From assembly GCA_036172225.1 (NCBI GenBank), contig CM069929.1:19183501-19247500 (forward strand): a stretch of DNA of 64,000 bases. Reading direction: 5' to 3'. Made by a program: the position numbers and the translations under genes. Below are positions 12,001 through 24,000 of this stretch, piece after piece (position 1 is the stretch's first letter; each line of letters begins with the position of its first letter). The notes beneath the pieces were generated by a model that was given only the letters and a program-made list of their open reading frames with translations, was not told the DNA's origin and did no database searches. This DNA comes from Cryptocoryne crispatula var. balansae (taxonomy: Eukaryota > Streptophyta > Magnoliopsida > Alismatales > Araceae).

Positions 12001-15000
12001 GAGGATAACATAGGTCTAGGTGAGAAAATTCAACTTAATGATGATTCCAACATAGATTGCAAAGATGAGTTATGTATGTTGTCTACTTGGATGTGGAGCT
12101 ATTTTATGTTGTTGGCATGAATATTGAGCTATTTTATGTTGTTGTTTTAGATTTGTTGTTATTTAGTTTCTTTACACCTGTTAGTTGTTCTGGACTTGTC
12201 GTTGATAGATAATTTAGTTCCAACCTTGTTTCATACTTTGTTTCAAAAAGGTACATCTTTTCTCTATGTTTTCGCTATGTTACTTGTTATATCTTTTATG
12301 TTAGTGGTTATGATTATATTTTTATGTTTTTATATTTTCATATTGTTGTCTTTTATGTTTTAATCGCAAACTTAGTTATCTCTTATTTGCTGCATTTTTA
12401 CAAGTATTTCCTACATTTTTTAGAAGTATTTCATTTTTTAACTTTTAGATAACGACCAGATGCATTATTATTTTTAAAATATAATAATATATAAAAAGTC
12501 ACCTCAGGTGACTAAGGCAAGGCGAGGCCCCCATCACCTTGGGTGTCTCGAACCTCTGACAACATGTTGGTGAAGTTGATGTTTATAATCCATTGGTTGA
12601 CAAAGATGACTTGAAAGATATCAAAACCAAGGATCGCGGGATCGGAATCGGAATTGGGATCAGTGGGTACCGATCCGATCCGGATCAAATCGGACCGATT
12701 CCGACCGATCCAATGGAAGAAAATCGATCCAGAATCGGTAAGAAAAAAAACAAAAAAAAAATGATCTGATTCCGGACCGATTCTGGCCGATCCTGTAGAT
12801 CCGACTGGAATAGCAAAGAAAGAAAAAAAATGATCCGATTCCGATTCCGATCCCGACCGATTCGGCCGATCCGATTCCGATTCCGATCCGATCCCGAACC
12901 AATTCCGACCGATTCCGCGGAATTCATGCCGGAATCGGTCCTTCCGCATGGAATCCTCCGATCCGATTCCGGAATCGGTCGGAATCGGTCCGATTCCACC
13001 GATTCTGTAAACAATGATCAAAACATAATAGTCAGAAAAAAACCTAGTAGACAAAAACACAGATAAAGAAGTAGTAAATGGTCACTTCTTAAATATCTTG
13101 TTACTTTTTTATTTTTTATTAAGAATATAATGCATTTCCTTCTTTATTATTTTGAACAAATGAAAACAAAATAGAAGAGCATTTCGACAATGACGAGTAA
13201 GATGAAAAAAGTAAAATCAATGAAGATCGTGATAAGCATCTTGGATATACGGATGACTCAATGGATGAATCACATATTATTGACATTGAGGATATATATA
13301 TTTACTTTGATCATTTATTCATCTATTTAGCATATTAGGAACATTAGAATTTAGGATTTGATCTTTTTTTTTATCAATGAATTTTTCATATTTAAATTAA
13401 AGCTTTTCTTTTTGTGGACCTACAAGACTGCAACATGGTGCAAATCATTAAGGACCTGTTTTGGAAGTTTTTGTTGGCAGATATCGATTCATGGAATGAA
13501 ATACATGATTATTTGTCCAAAGGTTGAGTATTTACTTTATTGTTCATAGATTATATAATTTTCTGAAATTAAGGCTTACGCTTCAGTAAGTTTTGAGACG
13601 TTAAAAAAATGCCTCAAGAAACAAACAATGGAGATGATCCAAGGTGATCTTGATCTTGTTGCCAGCTTACACCTCTGATAACAGAGGATCACATCAAGAA
13701 TGATACAAGTGGGAGAAGAACGCATCTGATCCAAAGATGTGACGAATCTAATTCTTTCATTCAGAACACTGATTGGATACCATAGAGCCAGTATTTACAC
13801 ATTAAGGAGATGAACTTAAAAATGGTAACATATTGTGTGGTTGATCAAGAGTACAAGAAAATGTATGGTCCATGGATCACTCAGAGTGAATACCATACGA
13901 GGGTTCCTAAGAACTTGAAAAAAATGCTTAGAAGGACCAGAGATCAAAGATAAGTGCAGCATAAGAAAGTGTCACCCATCCAATCAGCCTAGAAGCAGAG
14001 AACGGTGGTTCCAAGACCTCCTAAACTTCCTCTTGTTCCTGGCAGTTCACACAGCCCATAGAAAGGCAAGGGAGAAGAAGAATCCAATGTTCTAAATCCC
14101 ATCGAATTGAAGTAGGCCAGAGTTGAAACAATTGCAAAACAGTTGACCATCAGTTGTTGAACAACCTGTGGTGCAAGAAATCTTTTAACTCTCTATTCTT
14201 AAGGTGTGGCTTGACTTCTCTCCATCTTTGCTTTTGCAGGATTTTGTTGCTTCTTATAGGTTGAGATTCTATCTTGTTTATAGATACCTCATTTTCTTTC
14301 TCGCCCTTCACTTTATCTTGTAATCTTCTTCTAGTTTTTCAATGAACAGACATCCTTAAAGCATGGTTTCAGAAAAAGATTAGATAAATATACACATACA
14401 ACTTGCAGAAGCAGAGGCATATTAATAATTTTTATTGAAAAAGAGGTGCTTGAAAAAGAATAAAGAACACATTTCAATGGTAATATTTTCAAATACATAT
14501 CCCAAGAGAAGTGTAATACCTTGTTTATCAGCCCATCATCAATTAAAGAACTGCTGATGCTCTTGAACAGCTCAAACAGTGCCTCAACTTCACTAACAGT
14601 AACTAGACACGGATGAAAATTAATCAGAGAACAGATAACCACAAAATAGCATAACAAGAAGTAATCAAACTGTTATCACTGGACACGGAGTTAGAATTAA
14701 AGCCAAGTCTCCACATGTTAAAGCAATGTACATTAAGGAATTGCAAGAAGAAAACTGCATGTTTAAGATCATTAGTCTACATAAGCAATTTGCTATGTTC
14801 GTAATGGAACAAACCAAACACTAACAGCATGTGATTAAAAGTTGTGGATTATGGACTACTAGATGGCACCGGATCTGAGGATCTTGACAGCACAGCCCAT
14901 TTTCCCCACCCGACAAAGCTGGGAAGACTGGCAGCAGCACAAAGCAGCGTCCTCTATGCCATCATCCTCTAATGGCCTTCTACCAGCCTCCAATCATGTC

Positions 15001-18000
15001 TCCCATCTCTCGCCTCCCTCTGGCCTCTGATGAGCAGTTTTATTACAGCTTCCCCCATTATGGAGTTCTAGGATCTTGTGACCAGCAAGATACAGAGTTA
15101 TACGGTATGGAAAACATTGGTTGGGATCAGGCTAGATAAACTTGATTGGGATCAGTTGATCACAAGACAATCTGATGAAAGCAGAAAAAAATCAGATCAT
15201 AGAGTGCCACGACTTTACCTACCATGCTCGCCACTGTTCATAGAGTGCCACGACTTGATTGGGAGACGACGTAGTTATTTCTTTTATTTCGTAGTATTAG
15301 AATTTTATTTTAATGTATTTTTATTTGAGTATTTAAAGTTCTTTGAGTCCTTTTTATTTTAGTCCTTTAGAGGACATATATGTAATTAGGGTTTTTAGAG
15401 GTCCATCTTGTAATGCCTAGCTCAATTTAAAGAGCCCAAGTCATTGAATGGATAGAGATGGATGTTTGAAAGAAAATGAGAAGATTCCTCCCGTTTTCCC
15501 CCTTCCCCCCTCCGACGTTGGCGTCGTTCCCACACCTCCGGGTGCTTCCGGTTCTCCCCTCCCCTTCCTAGTGTTCATCCCCACCTCCGGAGCCAAGTAC
15601 GGCATCCTTCCCCCCTGCTTCAATCGTTTTTCCTTTCACCTCTGACAAGTTCCGAGTTCCGTCGACACCTCCGTCACCCAATCGGGACCTCCAACCCTCG
15701 CCCTACGGAACCCCCTCCTCCCTAGTTGGAGGTACCCTGCACCCCCCCCCTTCTGCTGGAAGGCTACAAAGCCCCCCACCCCTCCTTTTCTGGCTCCACC
15801 CGCACCCGCGCGGACACCCCTGCCCTAAACAACCCTTCCCCACTCGGACGGCACCCCCACCCCCGTAAGCCCACTTCCACAACCCCTCGTGGCCCCTCCC
15901 GGAGCTCTTCTAGCCCATCAGGCATCACCGCACACCCCTTCCCCCCTGTTAAAAGAAACCCCCATTCTGTGGACCCTCCCAAACCCGACGCCGACGAAGA
16001 TGAAGAGGAAGCAAGAGGAGAAAGAAGGCAGTGTTGACGGAACCAATGGAAGGCCCCTTCCCCTCCGGCGATGGCGACGGTGCCGTCCGGTGCCCCCTTC
16101 GGCGCCTCCTTCTCCCGCACGACGAAGCCTCCATAGATGAGCTTGCGTACAGCCCCGCCCTCACGAGCGACCACCCACGGTCGACGACGACACCCCACCC
16201 CGGATGGGGGTACACGGCGGCCGGCAAGCCGGCCGCGTCTCCCGCACCCACAGCCAACCACGGGAGGCCACAACCCCCCTCCAACTTAAGTCGCAGGCGA
16301 ACCGGCACTAGTTCGCCCTGTTCACCCGACCGGCCCATTGATTCGCTCGAGCCGGCTCCGGTTCACCTCCCAAGCCGGTCCAGACCCGGTTTAGGCTGGT
16401 TCAAGGCCAGTTCGACACTCCAGAGGCCGGTTCAGACCCCAGAGGCCATTTCAGGGCTAGTTCAGCCTTCTTGGACCCGGTTCAGACCGGTTTAAGGTTG
16501 GTTCAAGGCCATTTTGGACCGGTTCAGCACTTGTGGGCCCAATTTAACAGTCGTGGGGACCGGTTCAGAGGGTTTTGACCTTGGTTCAGCAGTTTCCAGC
16601 CTAGTTCGTCACGATTCAGCACTGTCCGGGGTCAGTTCAGCACCTTTCGGTCCGGTTCAGCGCCCGTCAGCCCCGTTTGGGCAGCCCTCAGCTCGATACA
16701 GCATCCTCGGGCCCGCATCACTAACCTTGTCATGTTGTTTGTTGTACTTGCTGACAAAGATCGTAAGATTGGAATTAGGATCTAGATTGATGGGTCCTAA
16801 TGCAAATAGAATCCAATCGGTCTGAACCGGACTAATTCTTCCCCGGATCAAGATTTTTTTACTTTAAAAATCAAACAAATGCAAGATAAATCATAAAAAA
16901 TATAAAAACCTATAAAATATTAAAAATATAAATGATATCTAACACACTTTCAAGTGACTGACTTAATGAGATATTTTAAAATAATTAAAAAAATAACATT
17001 AATATTTATTCTAATAAAAAAGAAAGATTAAATCAACTTCCGCCCCTGTTACACAAGAGGCATTTATTTTTTTATCCCACACAGCTTAGACTTTATTTTA
17101 TATTCCCATATTTCAAAATTATCTAACTCTAGCCCCCATAATCCATGAACATGAACGTCGTTAACACTTTCATTTTTACATCTAACTTTCCGATTTTACC
17201 CCCCTCCCCTGCCCCTCTGTGCTTCCGTTGGGCTGCTTAGGCTCCATTAGAAAAACACTAGTTGACATTTCATGTACACTTACTTTTTGTAAAATACTTT
17301 TAAAAATTAAGAAAATATTAAAATCTTTTTTCTAATATAATCCTACACCATCTAAAATTCTCTTAAAACACTGTTGCTTATTTTATTTTTTCTTATTCAA
17401 TCAAGAGAGAGATATTTTACATGTATATATATTTTTTTAAAAATATTTATAAAAAATATTATTTAAAAATAAAGAACATAATTTATTTTAAACATAATAT
17501 GTATTAAGATAATTTGTATAGTTAAAAGCAAAAAAATTTAGATATATTTTAAGAACACACTCAATAGATTACAAAACTTTCCCTAAAGAGTATAGCAAAA
17601 TAATTACATGTAATATATCTAAAATTATTTCCACCAACAAAACTCTATGGGCATAATTACATGCGAGATATATTTTAAGAACATTGAATAGGTTACAAAA
17701 CTTCTCTACAACTGCACAGTGTGTTCACGTTAGGGTTTGCCTTTCAGAGGAGGTTAATTGAAAGACTTTGTTTAAGGGTAAACATGGGAGGTGGTTCCAC
17801 CCGAGACGGAAAGAAGTAAATATTTTAACTTTAACAACTTTGGGATTAAAGATTAATGTATTCTAACGGTGGGTCTTAAAAGTAACTTAACCCCTCTTTT
17901 AGGATCAAAAATTAAAACCCGAAAAAGAAAAGAATGCTCCATTGAGGTTGGTTAGTCATGATTGGCCCATATCTATATTAAAATAATGAGTCAACTATCT

Positions 18001-21000
18001 AATTAAATCATACACACTATCTAATGCTGGAGCTGGAAGTGTGAGTGGATAACATGGTTCAAAGTCTGAAACAAGTTTTATATAATTTGTCGTTGCATAA
18101 TCATCAAAAAAAACCCACCTGATTCAAACAGGGACTTCTTCCACTTGATGTTACAAGTGACCTAAATCATTAGGTCATTCATCACTCGTACGTGCATTGT
18201 TGAATCCAGAACTATCTCCTCCTCCACATTCACCTCCTCCTGAAGCACATGTATCTTGTTGTTATGTAGGTAGAATAAACTTTTCCTCTTCGTCATCATC
18301 AGATCCTATCGCAAGCTTCTCAGTGTCAAATCTACCAATCTTCAATCATCTACATCGTTTGACGATTCCCAAACAACAACAATTAGTTTCGACAACTTCC
18401 TGATAGCACCGGGAACTTCACGTAGTTCCCCTAAGCAATCTTTGGCACACGAGGAAGAAGATATGGTGATCCTCGGATCTGTCTGACTGGTCCTACTCGA
18501 TGGCATCAAACTTCAAAGATTTATCAGCCACTAAAGCACCTCGACACCATCCACACCTCATAGCACTCCCATCTTCCTTTTGACAATTGGAGACCCGCGT
18601 GTACACAAAAGGACACCTCACACTATCGGCTTCTCTCCGGATCATTACATTCACCAGTCGATAGAGCCATCCGGCATAGCCTACTTCTTACTCGATCCAG
18701 TGCTGGTTCAAAGGCCAGCTCAAGTTGATTTTCTTCGCTTTAGATCAATTTAATTGGTTCAGTTTTAGTTTACAGTCAATTTCGATTACTTTTGTTCATT
18801 TTAAGCATTTCAATTTGGTTTTAACACTTCGTCCAGCGTCAGGTTGTATGTCAAGTATGATAAGAGGCACGAGGGGACATGTAGCATAGCCTCATAAAAA
18901 ATATTTAAAGGGGTTGAACACACAGTTCCTTCCCAAGTTCATGAAGTTATTTACCCAGAGTAAGGTGTGGAACCTTAGGCACATCAAACCACTATGGGAG
19001 CACACAGAAATTCTCTACACATACTAACATGATGAACAAACTGTTGTTTTTCCTCGAGTGGCTAAAACCATGGGCGCAACACAAGGTACTGTGGCAAGAA
19101 GTTAATGAGATGACCACGCGGTCTAGCAACACTCCTAAGGGAATGACAGCAGCATAGCAAACACATCTTGTTCATGCACAGGCAGTGGTAAAAGGATGTT
19201 TGTCTATCCAAATAGGGGCACCAACAACAACTTCAATAACAAGCAAACCAATAGAAAGTCGAGCTTATCCAGTTTCAACAGTATATTACACTAAGCAATA
19301 CAGCTCAAGCAAAGCCCCAAAAAGGCCATGCAATATTTTGTGGAGAATCGCACCACATGACAGTCCATCCAAGACGTGAATTGTTGGGACCATGTAAAAC
19401 TCTCGCCAAAGACTAGATAGAAGAGGCACCTCTTGTGGAGGAGTCGCAAGGTTAGCCAGCAAGGTGATGATTAACAAGGGTTCTCATCTTATGTGCCAAA
19501 AGTCACAACCTGGTCTCATATGGTTCCGGTAAGCACATCAAGATTGTGAACTTTGAGGTTCAAGCATGGTTCAAATAAAATTAGTTTAACTAAAAACTTC
19601 ATAGTAGATCAAAAATTATGATCGAAATAAAAGTACATTGTCAAAATACTTAATAAAATATTCTAGTGAATCAAACATTTGGATGCAAAAATCAAACTAT
19701 TTAAATCTCATGATGATATATATTTTTCTATTAGCATAGAAATCCAATAAAAATTTTAAGTGAAATTTTATATAACTAAAATATATCAAAAGTTTGTTAA
19801 CATTTACATAATCCAAATTTTTATTTATTAAAAATACGTTGTAAGTGAATCCCAAGAAGATGTAAAGATGCCTAGATGCCATTGCTACGCAGAAATTCAT
19901 AGTTAATTTAGAATGTTCTAATTAGAATTGAATCTAATAACAGATTTTATCAGATTTTATTTAGACTTGTATTTGGATTCTTACTAATCTTACCCGTTGA
20001 CAAATCTAATTAGATCCTTGCATATATTATCTTTATATGTATTCATTAATTGTCTGCTAACCAACTGTTAATTGTTTCTAAGCGGATAGTAGAAAGTAGT
20101 TAATATACTCAAATACACATTTTACTAAACTCTACCATAGTTGGTCCCAAGCCCAGATGAAAAAAGAGAAGGGTTATGATAGATGACAGCCAGTACAAAA
20201 CAAAGTCGCACCTCATGATATGTAGTTAAATAATATAAAGATTGGGACATACTCACCTAAAGATGCATTACACCGGAGCCCGAGTGTGACGAAAAACGCA
20301 GCAAATGTGAGATGCGTCATATAAATGGCCTAATGTGGTGTTAAATAAGTGAGACTTGCCCATCTATTTGTCTAGGATTAGTACATGCCGGGGGCTTGGC
20401 CAAGTGTGTGTCTGCACTTATAAGGAAAGCCTACTTTAATAGGCTGGCCTTTTAATCATCTTATTTTGATTTTAATATGATTAAGGTATATTCATAGATC
20501 GCGGAATCGGCCGATTCGGATCGGAATCGGCCGATTCCTGGATCGGATCGGCCATTGCCGAGCCGATTCTTGGCTGAAGAACCGATCCGGAAAAAAATTC
20601 CGCCAGAATCGGTCGGGATCGGTCGGATCGGTCGGAATCGGTCCGGAATCGGATCGGAATCGGAATCGGATCGGTCGAATCGGTCGGGATCGGAATCGGA
20701 ATCGGATCGTTTTTTTTTCTTTTTTTGCTATTCCAGTCGGATCGACCAGGATCGGCCGGAATCGGTCCGAATCGGTCCGAATCGGCCGGAATCGGTCCGG
20801 AATCGGAATCGGATCGGGTTTTTTTTTTTGCTTTTTTTTCTTACCGATTCTGGATCGATTTTCTTCCATTGGATCGGTCGGAATCGGTCCGATCCGATCC
20901 GATCCGGATTGGATCAATACCCACCGATCCCAATTCCGATTCCGATCCCGCGATCCTTGGGGTATATTTGTCCCAAACTGTTATACGTTGGTTGTGAACA

Positions 21001-24000
21001 TGAGCTTGATCGGCCTATCTCCATGCCATCTTGGCCCCGGTTGGCCTATATTTGTGTCGTCTTGGGCCCGGTTTGACCCAATCTTCAAGTCTTCAAGCTC
21101 AATGGGCTGCCACCATCGGGCCTCAAGCTTCATTATCTTGTTGTCTGGCACTCTTTTGAACACCTTACCTTGCTGCCATGTCGCATGTCACCTCTTGACC
21201 ATAAACTTGCTACCATCATTTGAGCCATGTAAGGGGGCTGCATATCGTAGTCAAAATAAGAAATAGAGGGGCTCTTTTCAAGGTCAAAACAGATGATAAG
21301 GAACTGTTTTTAGAGTCAAAACAGGTTCAATTTAAGAGGGCATAAGTATAGACATATCATAGGCGATGAAGGATTTGATGTGAGTATGATATAAGCCATA
21401 GGGTCTATGGGATATAGATATATCTAGTTATGGGATACATGGGATTTAGGAATGATGTGCAAGTGGACCGGTTATCTTTAAACCTAATGGACATTAAGAA
21501 AGCCAATTCCTCCTTACCCTATAAATCTAAGTGTAATGCTTAGATGTATATCATGAGGTGGTGGGATATGGTTTTAGCCATAGACATGTCAGCTAAGGGG
21601 TATATGAGTAGATAGGCATGATTTTGATTCTCCTTCATCTCCTCCTCATTCATCCTCCTGTTACAGTAGCAAGTGAAGAGGTATCGGCCCTTTCTTCATC
21701 TTTCTGGTGCAGCAAACAAGGCAGCATCTTGATGCATCGACAGCATCAAGCGCAGCATCTTCCCCCATCAGCAATAGGGGGAAGCATCAAGGGGAGCCAC
21801 AAGTGCAGTGGGAAGATCCCTCAGTTTCCTTCTAGTGCAGAACCGACAGCAGCAGCAGCAGCGGGTGCAGGGAAGACAGCATCAACACCCAGCAGAAGTC
21901 ACAAGGTCTGTCGGCCTTGTCACAACAGCAGCGGTGGAGCAGCAGTGGAGCAGCTGCAGGTGGAGATCAAGAGAAAGACATCTGTAGCTTCATTCATGGG
22001 TGCAGGAGCTGTTAGGCAGCAGCAGTGAGCCTAATATCCATTACTTAAGTCACAAATACATATTGGCCCACAAAGGAGCTGGTGGCTGGTTACTTATCTT
22101 TGTATGGTCATCCACAAAACACTTGTATGCCGGGAGGTCCACAAAGGATTGAAGTGATAATTGCCGAATCAATCCAGGGCCAGATGCACAATGACCGGAT
22201 GAGTATCCTGGCTGGAAGCAGGATGGCCAACAAGTCTTTAGCGCAAAATGGCCTGCTTGCTCGATGGCTTGATCAAGGTGAGCTGGGAACGTGGGCTGAG
22301 GGAGGGAATGTAAAAGAATGGACTCATGTGACCTAGATGAAGTGTACAGGGCAGAGGCAAGGGGGCAGGTCCTCAACTATCACCAAAGGGCAGCTGTGGC
22401 AGGCGAAATGTAAAGGATGCTTGAAAAGGGCCTTGAATTGACTCAATGGTGACCTCGTAAGTATATTCAAGGGTGGTCACACCTTACCTGAACAATTGGC
22501 ATTAATTCTCTTGTCAAATTCCCCTCCAAAATTGAAAAAGGTGCATCATGCTCTCCTCATGTACATCACATCCAATCAAATAGTCAACAAACTCAGTGAT
22601 GTACGCAGAAACAAACCTATTCCTCTAGGCGAGGTTTTGCCAATAGTCCATGAGATGTTGGCAGTATGTTAACACCTAAATTTCATAAATATCTCGTATG
22701 CAACAAAAAAATCAAGAGACTGACATGTTACTTAGGAAATGTGTCCTCCATGGACCGACACATGTCAAGGCCAACTTCACCTGCCCCCTTCCATCTACCC
22801 TATTGCAATGCCCACTCCCTCACTTCAGTCCAGTGCCTGACACTGACAGCACCCCCCTCTTTCTATCTGCCCTGTCTCCTGCCCATAGTTGTTAAGGCGG
22901 CCAAGGCGATCAAGGCGACATAGTACCGCCTTGGCGCCTTGGCGATAAGGCGAGGCGTTAGGCGACGCCTTATTTTATATAGTAAAATAGATAAAATAAT
23001 AAAGATATATGTAAAAAATGATGCAAAATAACTTTGACACCATGCAAATCAATCAATAATGTGGGAATTGCATAGTTACATAGACTAAATAACTTGACAA
23101 ATTAGTTAAAATTACTATTTAAATTATATCATCTATTAGTAAACACTTAAAAAATCATTTAACCCTAGCTATTATTCAACAAAATGTTAATTTATAGTCA
23201 AATTAACTATTAAAACTAGTTGTTTTTACTCTAAAACAACTTAATCATATGATATTGACACTTAATTAGCATTATTTATTATTAAAATAAATAAAATAGT
23301 TATTTAAGGCAATGGGCGCCTAGGCGCCCATCGCCTTGCCCCCCTCTGGGGCGCCTTGTCGCCTAGGCGACGCCTTGAAAACAGGGCTCCTGCCACCCCC
23401 TTGTCACCTCCCCCACCTCCAGTCCCCCCCCCCTGTCGACTCTAGCCCCTCACAGCCCACTGCCCCATCCTCTATCCATCTCTTCCCCTGCCTAGGCATC
23501 TCCCCCTCCCTGCATCCTCTAGAACTGCAGGCCTCCCCATCACCCATCCTGACTCTCCGGCCTCCTCAGGCACCCCTATCTCTCTGGGCACCGCACCATC
23601 AGAACCCTTCATCCCTCCCTGCCACCCCTGCACCCCTGTCAATGCTGCTGCTCACCCTGCAGTGCCACTCCCCTCCTTGCCGCAACAGCTCCCCCCCCCC
23701 CATCGTGAACAGACTTAACTTTGACTGTCATTGGGGGCTGGGGCTGGGACTGATTTATTCAGAAGCCCCACCCCCACAAGTTCAACCTAGTCCAGTGACT
23801 CTGCAGACCAGGTTCGGCTGGATTAAACCCGGTTTAAGCAGGTTCAGGCCGGTCTAATCCTGGCAAAGACTGGTTTGGTTCCCTCGGGTTCAGTCCCAGT
23901 TGGGGCCAACTCAGGGGATTAATCAAGTTTAGACTTTTTTGGTCTTTTCTTATTTTGTCCCACAACATTGTTAGATATGAGCATTTGTCTTACCACCTAT

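Larger units (their letters stand above)
3053..14519 (-). other. CBL: CBL intron 2 (11.5 kb, transposon-filled)
   Basis: GT-AG bordered (donor GTATTA at 14519, acceptor CTGCAG ending at 3053). It contains the decayed hAT element 3330-8219, a hairpin cluster at about 10 kb, nested hAT MITEs at 10557-11921, a further MITE at 12628-13016 and an unidentified gene fragment at 13.6-14.1 kb. Confidence 0.85.

Noticed and set aside
14331..14657. 108-residue minus-strand open frame as a complete protein
   Set aside because: Only the 83-bp CBL exon within it is coding; the rest is intron read-through.
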